Positions 54,017 to 64,000 of a DNA stretch of 64,000 nt are shown in pieces. The notes beneath the pieces were generated by a model. It did no database searches and was not told the DNA's origin. It was given only the letters and a program-made list of their open reading frames with translations. The position numbers and the translations under genes are program-made. The DNA is from CALXQW01 sp031553045 (GTDB taxonomy: Bacteria > Verrucomicrobiota > Verrucomicrobiia > Opitutales > Intestinicryptomonadaceae). The stretch is taken from contig JAVBLZ010000002.1 in assembly GCA_031553045.1 (NCBI GenBank), forward strand, positions 60,262 to 124,261, read 5' to 3'. Position 1 is the first letter of the stretch; each line of letters starts with the position of its first letter.

Positions 54017-57000
54017 ATGGAAAACAACATTCAGCAGACTCGTGATTTTCTCGGCTTTGACGGCGACGCATCTTTTGACTGCGTGTCTATAGGCTTGGCG
54101 TCTCCGGATACGATACGCTCATGGTCTCGCGGGGAAGTTAAAAACCCCGAGACAATCAATTACAGGACATTCAAGCCCGAACAGGGCGGCTTGTTCTGTC
54201 AAAAGATTTTCGGACCAATACGCGACTATGAGTGCGCTTGCGGCAAATACAAACGCATACGCTACAAAGACCAAGTTTGCGACCGTTGCGGCGTGGAAGT
54301 TACCACAAGCCGTGTGCGTCGCGAGCGCATGGGGCACATAGATTTGGCGGTTCCCGTTTCTCACATTTGGTTCTTAAAGAGCATGCCAAGCCGCTTGGGC
54401 TTGATGCTTGATATGACCATGAAAGATTTGGAAAGCATCATATACTATGAACAGTATATCGTGATTAATCCACGCAACACTTCTTTGCAGTTCATGCAGC
54501 GTTTAACCGATGAGGAGTATCAAAAACACATTGATGCCGGCGATGAGTTTGACGCAAAAATGGGCGCAGAAGCCATAAGGGATTTGCTCAAGAATTTGAA
54601 TCTTGAAAAGCTTTCAAAAGATTTGGAAGAAGAAATGCGTGCGACACGCTCAAAGCAGAACAAAAAGAAACTGGCAAAGCGTCTTAAGCTTGTGCAAGGC
54701 TTTTTGGAAAGCGGCACACGTCCTGAATGGATGGTGCTTGAAGTTCTGCCAGTTATTCCGCCGGACTTGCGCCCTCTAGTTCCGCTTGAAGGCGGCAGGT
54801 TTGCAACCAGCGACTTAAACGACTTGTATAGACGTGTCATCAACCGCAACAACCGTTTGCGCTCATTGATGATTATGAAAACGCCTGATGTTATCATACA
54901 CAATGAAAAACGTATGCTTCAGGAATCTGTTGACGCCTTGTTCGACAACGGTCGCCACGGCAGGGCTGTTACGGGCGCAGGCAACAGGGCTCTTAAGAGT
55001 ATTTCGGATATGCTCAAGGGTAAGCAGGGACGTTTCCGTCAAAACTTGCTCGGCAAGCGTGTTGACTATTCCGGCCGTTCGGTTATCGTCATTGGCCCTG
55101 AGCTTAAGCTGCACCAGTGCGGTTTGCCCAAAAAGATGGCTCTTGTGCTTTTTGAACCATTTATCATACGCCGCTTGAAAGAGCTGGGCTTTGTGCACAC
55201 TGTGCGCAGCGCCCGTAAGATGATTGAAAAGCGTGCGCCTGAAGTTTGGGATATTCTTGAAGAAGTTACGGAAGGGCATCCTGTAATGCTCAATCGTGCG
55301 CCCACTTTGCATAGATTGTCTATTCAGGCGTTTGAGCCTGTCTTGATTGAAGGCGACGCCATACGTTTGCACCCTCTCGTCTGCGGCGCTTACAATGCAG
55401 ACTTTGACGGCGACCAAATGGCGGTGCACGTTCCGCTTTCTCTGGAAGCTATTATGGAAGCAAAGCTTTTGATGCTTGCAAGCCACAACATATTCTCGCC
55501 ATCTAGCGGCAAGCCAATTTTGACGCCGTCTCAAGACATCGTTTTGGGCGTTTATTACATGACTTTTGAACCAAGCCTCAAAAAAGGCAAAGGCGAAAGA
55601 GTGCCGCTTATGTCATGCACAAATGAAGTTGTAACGGCAAACGCCGAAGGCATGCTTCACTGGCATGATTGGATTGACTTTGTCAACCCGGACTTTGGCA
55701 AGACAACGTTCTTCGGCAACTCTGAAAGAAAAGTCATACGCACAACAGTTGGCAGGGTTATCTTCAATGAAATCTGGCCGAATGAAATTGGCTTTGTAAA
55801 TTCACCCGTTGCTAAAGGCAAATTGGGCGATTTGATTTTGAACACATTTAAGTTCTTGGGCAAACGCAATTCTGCGCCTATTCTTGACGCACTTAAATCT
55901 CTTGGTTTCCGTGCGGCAACTTTGGCGGGTATGTCTATTGGTATAGTTGACATGACTATTCCTGAAGAAAAGCAAGACATTATCAAAGCAGCCCGCACAA
56001 AAATTAAGGATGTTGAGGTTGAATACCGCAAAGGTACAATCACAAAGGACGAACGAAGCGGCAAAGTTAAAGACATCTGGAATAATGTTACCGACGAAAT
56101 CGGTAAAAAGGTGTTTGAAAAACTCGGCAAGCCAACAGTCGCAAAGAGCAGTGGCAGGCAAGACATTAACAGCGTCTATGTCATGATGGATTCCGGTGCT
56201 CGTGGTAACAGGGCGCAGGTACGCCAGCTTTGCGGCGCTCGTGGTTTGATGGCAAAGCCTAACGGTGAAATTATCGAAAGACCAATTTTATCATCATTCC
56301 GTGAAGGTTTGAGCGTTCTTGAATACTTTATTTCCACGCACGGCGCACGTAAAGGTTTGGCTGATACAGCCCTTAAAACCGCAGACGCTGGTTACATGAC
56401 CAGAAAACTTTGCGACGTTGCTATGGACACTATCATCACTGAAGAAGATGACGGCAACAGAGACGGTATCTGGAAGGAAGCTATTTACGACGGCGACGAC
56501 GAAATTATTTCCCTCTTTGACAGAATCGTTGGCCGTTGCGCAAGTGAAGACGTGCATAACCCATCCAACCCAAGTGAAATCATCATAAAAAATGGTGAAA
56601 TTATCACTGAAGAAATGGCGCACAAGGCTGAACATTTCGGCGTTGAGCGTGTAAAGGTTATGAGCCCGCTTACACACTTGAAGCGCAACTCAATTCCCGC
56701 AAAAGCCTACGGTATAGACCCTTCAACGCAAAAGCTCGTTGAAAGAGGCACTGCTGTTGGTATCATAGCCGCACAGTCTATCGGTGAACCGGGTACGCAG
56801 CTTACTATGAGAACCTTCCATATCGGCGGTGTTGCTCAGTCCACAAAAGCTCCTGAAATTCGCCCCAGAAATGCGGGTCAAATCAGGTACGAAGGCTTGC
56901 GCACTGTAGAAGTTGAAGGCGGCTATAGCGTAGTCCTCAATAAGACGGGTAAAGTTTTGGTTATAGACACTGCCGAAGACAAGGTTGTTGAAGAATACCC

Positions 57001-58165
57001 AATGGTAGCAGGCGCAGTGCTTTCTTTGGTTGACGGCGCTACCGTCAAGAAGGGGCAGTTGCTCGCACAGTGGGATCCGCATAACATTCCAATTCTTTCT
57101 GAAAAAACAGGCACAATCAAGTTCCGTCAGATGATGCCGGGCATCACCGTTAAGAGTGAGTTTGACGCATCTTCCGGTCGCCACACGACAACGGTTATAG
57201 ACCACAAGGAAGACTTGAACCCCTCCGTTGCAATACTCAACGCCAAGGGTGAGGAGCTTGCAAACTATCCAATCCCAACCGGCGCACAGATTATCGTTGC
57301 TGACGACGATAAAATCAAGGCAGGTTCTTTGATAGCAAAGACTCCAAGACAAGCTTCCAAAACTCAGGACATCACCGGTGGCTTGCCCCGTGTTGCCGAA
57401 CTTTTTGAAGCGCGCAAACCTAAAGACGCCACAGAAATGGCTAAGATTGACGGCAGAGTCAAGATTGGCGATACCAGAAGGGGTAAAAAATTAATCAAGA
57501 TTATTCCGGAAGGCGCACCTGAAGAAGAAGGTGAAGAACATTGGATTGCTCATGGCAAGCACATTACAGTGCATCCTGACGACATGGTCAGGAAAGGCCA
57601 GCACCTCACGGAAGGCAGTTCTGACCCAAATGAAATTCTTGAAATTCTCGGGCCCAATGCTGTTCAGGAATATCTCTTGCGTGAAATCCAGAAGGTTTAT
57701 CGCTCGCAGGGTGTTACAATTAATGACAAGCACATTGAAATTATAGTTTCAAGAATGTTGCGTAAAGTGCGTGTAACAAATCCTGGAGACTCTGATTATT
57801 TCTGGGGTCAGCAGATAGATAAGTTTGAATTTAGAAGGAATAATGAAGAAATTGAAGCCGCCGGCGGTCAACCCGCAGAAGGTACGCCAATTCTTTTGGG
57901 CATCACAAAGGCAAGCCTTGAAACGGAAAGCTTCATCAGTGCCGCATCCTTCCAAGAAACAACACGTGTCTTGACAGACGCTTCAACGCTCGGCAAAATT
58001 GACGACCTTGAAGGCTTTAAAGAAAACGTAATTATGGGTAATCTGATTCCTGCTGGTACGGGCTTGCCCTCATACCGCAAGGTCAAGGTAAACCCAATCG
58101 TTGACGATGAAGACTCTTTTGCGGCTTACGCAGAAGAATCGGAATCGGCTTCAAAATCAGAATAA
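54017..58165 (+). CDS. rpoC: DNA-directed RNA polymerase subunit beta'
   Basis: 1382 aa. N-terminal zinc site C73, C75, C88, C91 (ECACGKYKR...CDRCG). Catalytic Mg2+ loop [12 protein letters not shown] with D462, D464, D466. Bridge-helix region [20 protein letters not shown] and C-terminal [19 protein letters not shown]. The C-terminal tail is acidic and Ser-rich. Full-length and intact. Its ribosome-binding site is AAAGGA. A 13-bp hairpin follows before rpsL. Confidence 0.98.
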   Translation: MENNIQQTRDFLGFDGDASFDCVSIGLASPDTIRSWSRGEVKNPETINYRTFKPEQGGLFCQKIFGPIRDYECACGKYKRIRYKDQVCDRCGVEVTTSRVRRERMGHIDLAVPVSHIWFLKSMPSRLGLMLDMTMKDLESIIYYEQYIVINPRNTSLQFMQRLTDEEYQKHIDAGDEFDAKMGAEAIRDLLKNLNLEKLSKDLEEEMRATRSKQNKKKLAKRLKLVQGFLESGTRPEWMVLEVLPVIPPDLRPLVPLEGGRFATSDLNDLYRRVINRNNRLRSLMIMKTPDVIIHNEKRMLQESVDALFDNGRHGRAVTGAGNRALKSISDMLKGKQGRFRQNLLGKRVDYSGRSVIVIGPELKLHQCGLPKKMALVLFEPFIIRRLKELGFVHTVRSARKMIEKRAPEVWDILEEVTEGHPVMLNRAPTLHRLSIQAFEPVLIEGDAIRLHPLVCGAYNADFDGDQMAVHVPLSLEAIMEAKLLMLASHNIFSPSSGKPILTPSQDIVLGVYYMTFEPSLKKGKGERVPLMSCTNEVVTANAEGMLHWHDWIDFVNPDFGKTTFFGNSERKVIRTTVGRVIFNEIWPNEIGFVNSPVAKGKLGDLILNTFKFLGKRNSAPILDALKSLGFRAATLAGMSIGIVDMTIPEEKQDIIKAARTKIKDVEVEYRKGTITKDERSGKVKDIWNNVTDEIGKKVFEKLGKPTVAKSSGRQDINSVYVMMDSGARGNRAQVRQLCGARGLMAKPNGEIIERPILSSFREGLSVLEYFISTHGARKGLADTALKTADAGYMTRKLCDVAMDTIITEEDDGNRDGIWKEAIYDGDDEIISLFDRIVGRCASEDVHNPSNPSEIIIKNGEIITEEMAHKAEHFGVERVKVMSPLTHLKRNSIPAKAYGIDPSTQKLVERGTAVGIIAAQSIGEPGTQLTMRTFHIGGVAQSTKAPEIRPRNAGQIRYEGLRTVEVEGGYSVVLNKTGKVLVIDTAEDKVVEEYPMVAGAVLSLVDGATVKKGQLLAQWDPHNIPILSEKTGTIKFRQMMPGITVKSEFDASSGRHTTTVIDHKEDLNPSVAILNAKGEELANYPIPTGAQIIVADDDKIKAGSLIAKTPRQASKTQDITGGLPRVAELFEARKPKDATEMAKIDGRVKIGDTRRGKKLIKIIPEGAPEEEGEEHWIAHGKHITVHPDDMVRKGQHLTEGSSDPNEILEILGPNAVQEYLLREIQKVYRSQGVTINDKHIEIIVSRMLRKVRVTNPGDSDYFWGQQIDKFEFRRNNEEIEAAGGQPAEGTPILLGITKASLETESFISAASFQETTRVLTDASTLGKIDDLEGFKENVIMGNLIPAGTGLPSYRKVKVNPIVDDEDSFAAYAEESESASKSE

Positions 58166-58180
58166 ACAACATTTAATACT

Positions 58181-58214
58181 TTTGTCCGCCCCCTGCTTAA
58201 TGGGGGTGGGCAAA
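58181..58214 (+). other. 13-bp hairpin between rpoC and rpsL
   Basis: TTTGTCCGCCCCC (58181-58193) pairs throughout with GGGGGTGGGCAAA (58202-58214), counting two G-U pairs, with an 8-nt loop. No T-run follows on the plus strand. It could be a partial terminator, pause or processing stem separating rpoBC from the str genes. Confidence 0.7.
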
Positions 58215-58303
58215 ACAAATTGAAAAAAAACTAAATAAAATACTTGCAAAGAGAATGCGGATAAATATCGTTCTGCACTTTTCTCTTATAAAACGATAAA
58301 AAT

Positions 58304-58687
58304 ATGCCTACAATTAATCAATTAGTTCGCAAGCCACGCCAAATGACTCGTGCAAAGAGCAAGGCTCCGGCTTTGAAATTAAACCCATTCAGACGTGGAG
58401 TCTGCGTGCAGGTTATGACCCGTACGCCTAAAAAGCCAAACTCAGCTATTCGTAAGGTTGCCAAAGTAAGGTTGACCAGTGGTTATGAAATAATCGCCTA
58501 CATTCCCGACGAAGGCCATTCATTGCAGGAACACAGCGTTGTGCTGGTTCGTGGCGGCCGTGTTAAGGACTTGCCCGGTGTTCGTTACCACATTGTTCGT
58601 GGCGCACTTGACTGCATGGGTGTTGAAAAGCGCCGTCGCAGCCGTTCAAAGTACGGTGTAAAACGTCCTAAGGCAGCAAAGAAATAA
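58304..58687 (+). CDS. rpsL: 30S ribosomal protein S12
   Basis: 127 aa. [20 protein letters not shown] and [20 protein letters not shown] carry the residues (Lys in KKPNS, Lys in RVKDLPG) whose changes give streptomycin resistance elsewhere. Both are wild type here. It monitors decoding at the A site. Begins the rpsL-rpsG-fusA-rpsJ group. Confidence 0.97.
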   Translation: MPTINQLVRKPRQMTRAKSKAPALKLNPFRRGVCVQVMTRTPKKPNSAIRKVAKVRLTSGYEIIAYIPDEGHSLQEHSVVLVRGGRVKDLPGVRYHIVRGALDCMGVEKRRRSRSKYGVKRPKAAKK

Positions 58688-58709
58688 TTTTTATAGGAGA
58701 TAATATAAT

Positions 58710-59183
58710 ATGTCACGCAGACACAGAGCTGAAAAGAGAGAACGTACTCCAGATTCACGTTATAAGAGCACATTGGTCAGTCACCTGATAAATATGGTGA
58801 TGGAAAGAGGCAAGAAGACTATCGCTGAAAAGATAGTTTATTCCGCCATTGAAAGGGTTAGCGAAAAACTCGAAAAGGGCGACCCTATTGATTTGCTTTT
58901 GGGTTCACTTGAAAACATCCGTCCAAAGCTTGAAGTTAAGAGCCGTCGTGTTGGCGGCGCAACATACCAAGTTCCGGTTGAAGTTACTTACGACAGACAG
59001 CAGACGCTGGCTTTCCGTTGGTTGATTGATTCCGCAAAAGGCCGTAAAGGTTTGCCAATGAGCGAAGCTTTGGCAACAGAGCTGGTTGACGCATACAATA
59101 ACACGGGCAATGTCGTTAAAAAGCGTGAAGAAATGCACAAGATGGCTCAGTCTAACAGGGCTTTTGCACACTTACGCTGGTAA
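58710..59183 (+). CDS. rpsG: 30S ribosomal protein S7
   Basis: 157 aa. SRRHRAEKRERTPDSRYKST, then the conserved GGATYQVPVEVTYDRQQTLA, and the C-terminal KKREEMHKMAQSNRAFAHLR. Initiates folding of the 16S 3' domain. Preceded by AGGAG at proper spacing. Confidence 0.97.
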   Translation: MSRRHRAEKRERTPDSRYKSTLVSHLINMVMERGKKTIAEKIVYSAIERVSEKLEKGDPIDLLLGSLENIRPKLEVKSRRVGGATYQVPVEVTYDRQQTLAFRWLIDSAKGRKGLPMSEALATELVDAYNNTGNVVKKREEMHKMAQSNRAFAHLRW

Positions 59184-59199
59184 TAGATAGGTAAATATA

Positions 59200-61359
<2,160 letters not shown>

Positions 61360-61379
61360 TTTCCCAAATAATTAAAGTT

Positions 61380-61688
61380 ATGGCGACACAGAAAATCAGA
61401 ATTAAACTTAAGGGTTACGACTTCCGCACAGTGGATCAAAGCGCTGGCGACATCGTTGAAACTGCAAAGCGCACTGGCGCTATGGTTTCAGGTCCTGTAC
61501 CACTTCCAACCCGTATAGAGCGTTACACGGTTAACCGTTCCGTACACGTTGACAAGAAGAGCATGGAACAGTTTGAATTGCGCACTCACAAGCGCCTCAT
61601 AGACATCATTGGCCCTACGGTTAATACTGTCGATGAGCTTAAAAAGCTGAACCTGCCTGCAGGTGTTGATATCACTATTAATATTTAG
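61380..61688 (+). CDS. rpsJ: 30S ribosomal protein S10
   Basis: 102 aa. [40 protein letters not shown] and [14 protein letters not shown]. Ribosomal protein and NusB partner (NusE). In most bacteria it begins the S10 operon and is followed by rplC; here a non-coding region and terminator follow, so it is the last gene of the str group. Confidence 0.97.
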   Translation: MATQKIRIKLKGYDFRTVDQSAGDIVETAKRTGAMVSGPVPLPTRIERYTVNRSVHVDKKSMEQFELRTHKRLIDIIGPTVNTVDELKKLNLPAGVDITINI

Positions 61689-61801
61689 TGTTATCTTGCC
61701 CAAGGGGCGGAATTGTTCTTTGAAAGTTTTGTAATACGCCGGCGATGATTTTTCATCCAACGTAAAGGTTGCGGTGTGCAAAACTTTTTTTCACTTTCTT
61801 A

Positions 61802-61834
61802 AAGAGTCTCTTGTTAAAGAGGCTCTTTTTTTTT
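61802..61834 (+). terminator. intrinsic terminator of the tuf-to-rpsJ block
   Basis: AAGAGTCTCTT (61802-61812), loop GTTA, AAGAGGCTCTT (61817-61827) with one G-U pair, then a run of Ts. It confirms that rplC and other S10-operon genes do not follow. Confidence 0.92.
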
Positions 61835-62110
61835 GTGCAGCTTTCTTATTCGTCTGGGAATTATTCTGAAATAAATTTGTATTTTATCGCAATTATCCAT
61901 TATTTTGTCTCTTAAATTTGGGGTTAAAGAGTCTTGTTCTACCGATATTCCCCAAAAAGTTTCTAAAAATTTATGGTAATAGTCTGTATAAAAGATGGGC
62001 TATTTTTTTATAACAATTTGTTTTGCAGTGTGTTAAGAAATTAAAGTCTGGTCGGGATAATCTGAAATATAGTATCTTTCAAGTTTTTCTGAAAAAATAA
62101 GCAAAAAAAA
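61835..62110. other. A/T-rich non-coding stretch
   Basis: No open frame, RNA gene or convincing secondary structure is seen between the terminator and the promoter-like sequence at 62111. It includes AT-rich runs such as TATTTTTTTATAACAA (about 62000). Confidence 0.4.
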
Positions 62111-62139
62111 TTGACTTTACCGCTATTCAGGTGTAGTCG
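62111..62139 (+). promoter_or_regulatory. candidate promoter (TTGACT-N17-TAGTCG)
   Basis: An A-tract, then TTGACT (62111-62116), 17 nt, TAGTCG (62134-62139). This is the same layout as before the PEP-CTERM gene at 10736. The gene's ribosome-binding site AAAGGA lies 32 nt before the window's next ATG-proximal region and about 6 nt before ATG 62172 when measured from AGGA. Confidence 0.4.
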
Positions 62140-62171
62140 TAAGACACGGCTTAAAAAAGAAAGGACACAAG

Positions 62172-62765
62172 ATGCTAAGAAGAAAATTAATAATATTATG
62201 TTTTACCGCACTATTAGCTTTACAAGCTATGGCGCAGTACGACTTTGGATGGAATAGACAAAATCCAAATGTAGGGTTTCTTCTGCAAGGTGACCACGGT
62301 GGTGCTTATATAAGTGCGCTACAAGATTCGTCGCTGACATTCGACCTGACAAAGATGGTTTCTCCTAACATGAATAGTGTGAAATTTGGAATAAATTTTC
62401 ACGATTCGTATTTGAATATCATAGACACAAGGTCTTTTGATATGACTCTGGGCATGCTACCTGTCGTACAAGAGCTCACTGCTGGAAGCATAGTCAGCTT
62501 CTGGATGGAAGGGCTTAATAATGCAAACTCTATTGATGGCACAAACTACTACGGATCTTTATTGATTGATAATCCTGGTGGTTCGGGTTCTGTATTTAAC
62601 ATGAAGTTCCACATGGATAACATGTCTTGGGGCGATTGGTGGGATACGATAGTAAGCGCAAGAGGCGGACCTGCAGGACAACCCCTGCCGGGTATAATTG
62701 CAACTTTTGCTGCAACTGCGGCTATCTTTGGCGCTTATATGGGAATGCGCAGACGTAAACGCTAA
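62172..62765 (+). CDS. small exported protein with PEP-CTERM-like (PLPG) C-terminal anchor
   Basis: 197 aa. Signal peptide MLRRKLIILCFTALLALQAMA-Q. The centre (about 23-165) has Asn/Gly/Asp-rich, beta-type sequence with repeated SFDMTLGM and VSFWMEGLNN-like segments. The C-terminus (171-197) is PLPG followed by a hydrophobic Ala-rich helix and RRRKR, the three-part layout of PEP-CTERM sorting signals but with PLPG in place of PEP. It may be a variant exosortase substrate or simply a membrane-anchored protein. No family recognised. A TTGACT-type promoter and good ribosome-binding site make it a likely well-expressed single gene. Confidence 0.72.
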   Translation: MLRRKLIILCFTALLALQAMAQYDFGWNRQNPNVGFLLQGDHGGAYISALQDSSLTFDLTKMVSPNMNSVKFGINFHDSYLNIIDTRSFDMTLGMLPVVQELTAGSIVSFWMEGLNNANSIDGTNYYGSLLIDNPGGSGSVFNMKFHMDNMSWGDWWDTIVSARGGPAGQPLPGIIATFAATAAIFGAYMGMRRRKR

Positions 62766-62889
62766 ACAATCAAATGCGCATAAGGTTGCAAGGTTTTATG
62801 CGCATTTCTTTTGAATACAGACGTATTTTTTTCATATTTGGAATTTGGTCTAGACAAAAACTTCCAAATATATTTTCTTTAACCTTATT

Positions 62890-63636
62890 ATGAAATTGAC
62901 GTTCAATGATAAGGTTGCGCTCGTAAGCGGAGCAGGCAGAGGTATAGGTAAAAACATAGCTTTGGCGCTTGCCAAAGAAGGTTGCACGGTAATTTGTGTC
63001 AGCAAAAACTTGTCTTCATGCACCGGAACTGCCGATGAAATCAACGCTTCAGGCGGTAAGGCGGAAGCTTTCGCAATAGATGTCGCAAATAAAGACGCCG
63101 TCAAAACATCCATAGATGAAATTTCAAAAAAATATCCCAATATAGATATTCTCATCAATAACGCAGGCATCACCAGAGACAACCTCATGCTCAGAATGAC
63201 CGACGACGAATGGGCAGACGTGATTGATACCAATCTAAACTCGTGCTTCTACATGACCAAAGCGCTCACCAGAAACATGATGTCTAACAGATGGGGCAGA
63301 ATCATTAATATTACTTCCGTTGTAGGCATAATGGGCAACGCAGGCCAAGCAAATTACGCAAGCGCAAAAGCAGGCATGATAGGCTTTACAAAGAGTCTCG
63401 CCCGTGAACTCGCCTCCAGAAATATCACCGTGAACGCCATAGCCCCAGGGTTTATAGAAACCGATATGACCGCCAAGCTTTCCCCATCAATTATGGCGCA
63501 AGCCGTATCCACAATCCCCCTGAAAAAAGCCGGCAAACCCGACGACATCGCCAATATGTGCACCTACCTTTCTTCCGAAGAATCCGCATACATCACAGGC
63601 CAAGTAATCGCCATAGATGGCGGACTCTCCATGTAA
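62890..63636 (+). CDS. fabG: 3-oxoacyl-[acyl-carrier-protein] reductase
   Basis: 248 aa short-chain dehydrogenase/reductase. Cofactor motif SGAGRGIGKN (13-22), NNAGITRDN and catalytic S143, Y156, K160 (ITSVVGIMGNAGQANYASAK). The C-terminal GQVIAIDGGLSM is typical of FabG. It reduces 3-oxoacyl-ACP with NADPH in fatty-acid elongation. No other fab genes are adjacent, so another SDR role is possible, but the match to FabG is close. No Shine-Dalgarno is visible. The stop codon is followed at once by the 128-bp repeat array. Confidence 0.93.
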   Translation: MKLTFNDKVALVSGAGRGIGKNIALALAKEGCTVICVSKNLSSCTGTADEINASGGKAEAFAIDVANKDAVKTSIDEISKKYPNIDILINNAGITRDNLMLRMTDDEWADVIDTNLNSCFYMTKALTRNMMSNRWGRIINITSVVGIMGNAGQANYASAKAGMIGFTKSLARELASRNITVNAIAPGFIETDMTAKLSPSIMAQAVSTIPLKKAGKPDDIANMCTYLSSEESAYITGQVIAIDGGLSM

Positions 63637-64000
63637 TTGGCAGACTTGTTTGGCGAATAGTTCCGTTTGCTTCGTGAATATGACTGGGAATGTAGCGCTG
63701 CTACAATTCCCACCCATCTTCACTTCGCAATACTCACTCTTCATCCAAACCGTGCTGCCAAGTTTTGGCAGACTTGTTTGGCGAATAACTGTGTTGCTGC
63801 GGGCGCTTCGGCACTGGTCATGTACATTAAGTACATTCCCACCGCCTCACACCCTTGCGCCTTGTTCTTCATCCAAACCGTACTGCCAAGTTTTGGCAGA
63901 CTTGTTTGGCGAATAACTGTGTTGCTGCGGGCGCTTCGGCACTGGTCATGTACATTAAGTACATTCCCACCGCCTCACACCCTTGCGCCTTGTTCTTCAT
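63637..64000. repeat. 128-bp tandem repeat array (three units in window, continuing beyond)
   Basis: Units start at 63637, 63765 and 63893, each with TTGGCAGACTTGTTTGGCGA. Unit 1 is diverged in its middle. Units 2 and 3 are identical as far as unit 3 is visible, and the phase predicts continuation past 64000. Each unit junction forms a stem CCAAAC...CTGCCAA-GTT-TTGGCAG...GTTTGG. Each unit's centre has a hairpin core ATGTAC-ATTAA-GTACAT between GCACTGG and CCCACCGC. The period is not a multiple of three and no protein is conserved, so it is non-coding. Confidence 0.88.

Noticed and set aside
62840..62865. Further copy of the MITE terminal repeat (TTGGTCTAGAC)
   Set aside because: Only about 10 bases match and the rest of the arm (CCGTACTT/AAGTACGG) is absent, so chance is likely.
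63617..63916. Open frame of 99 codons across the 128-bp repeats
   Set aside because: The repeat period is not a multiple of three, so each unit is read in a different frame, and the product has no conserved or plausible protein features.
63637..64000. CRISPR array or integron attC array
   Set aside because: Units are contiguous 128-bp copies without short direct repeats and unique spacers, no cas or integrase gene is present, and the hairpin arms do not match attC core sites.

Overview
The window looks like a low-GC chromosome segment from a Verrucomicrobiota bacterium, most likely a gut-type Opitutales-like lineage (inference). The evidence is PEP-CTERM surface proteins with autotransporter-like repeats, a formylglycine sulfatase, a GH106-type rhamnosidase and several sialidase-fold hydrolases. 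In addition, rpsJ sits alone behind fusA, an arrangement also known from Chlamydiae in the same superphylum. No rRNA, phage, transposase or CRISPR array is visible.

Region 1 (1-21.5 kb) is a glycan-foraging and cell-surface region. Four tandem paralogous secreted sialidase-fold proteins (the first cut by the window edge) are followed by a small membrane protein, a large hybrid sensor kinase, a convergent sulfatase, a DUF4239 membrane protein, two related PEP-CTERM proteins flanking a phosphohexomutase, and a secreted GH106-family enzyme. Together they suggest trimming of a sulfated, acidic-sugar- and rhamnose-containing polymer outside the cytoplasm. The true substrate cannot be read from the sequence.

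Region 2 (21.5-35.6 kb) is mostly housekeeping: tyrS, a MATE exporter, a tandem intergenic repeat, serA, plsY, homoserine dehydrogenase and an M50 protease. A leftward operon follows (LptF/G-type permease, a ThiF/MoeB-like protein, an MFS carrier, a DUF1805 protein), then glgP with a MITE-like inverted-repeat element directly at its stop codon.

Region 3 (35.7-45.1 kb) is accessory. A leftward operon encodes two secreted nucleoside hydrolases, a second type of sialidase-fold protein and a small exported protein. Next come a Sel1-repeat protein with an overlapping unknown exported protein, an exported coiled-coil protein, and a leftward pair of a nucleoside-symporter-like MFS protein and a uroporphyrinogen-decarboxylase-family protein. 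Nucleoside or glycoside scavenging is the best guess.

Region 4 (45.2-61.8 kb) is one long transcription/translation block: tRNA-Thr, tuf, tRNA-Trp, secE, nusG, rplK, rplA, rplJ, rplL, rpoB, rpoC, rpsL, rpsG, fusA, rpsJ, terminator. It has strong hairpins between rplJ and rplL, before rpoB and before rpsL. The EF-Tu is unusual: the near-universal RGITI motif of switch I is replaced by KTVTI. The window ends with a small exported protein with a PLPG-type C-terminal anchor, fabG, and the start of a 128-bp tandem repeat. The core of that repeat resembles the tandem repeat near 24.2 kb.
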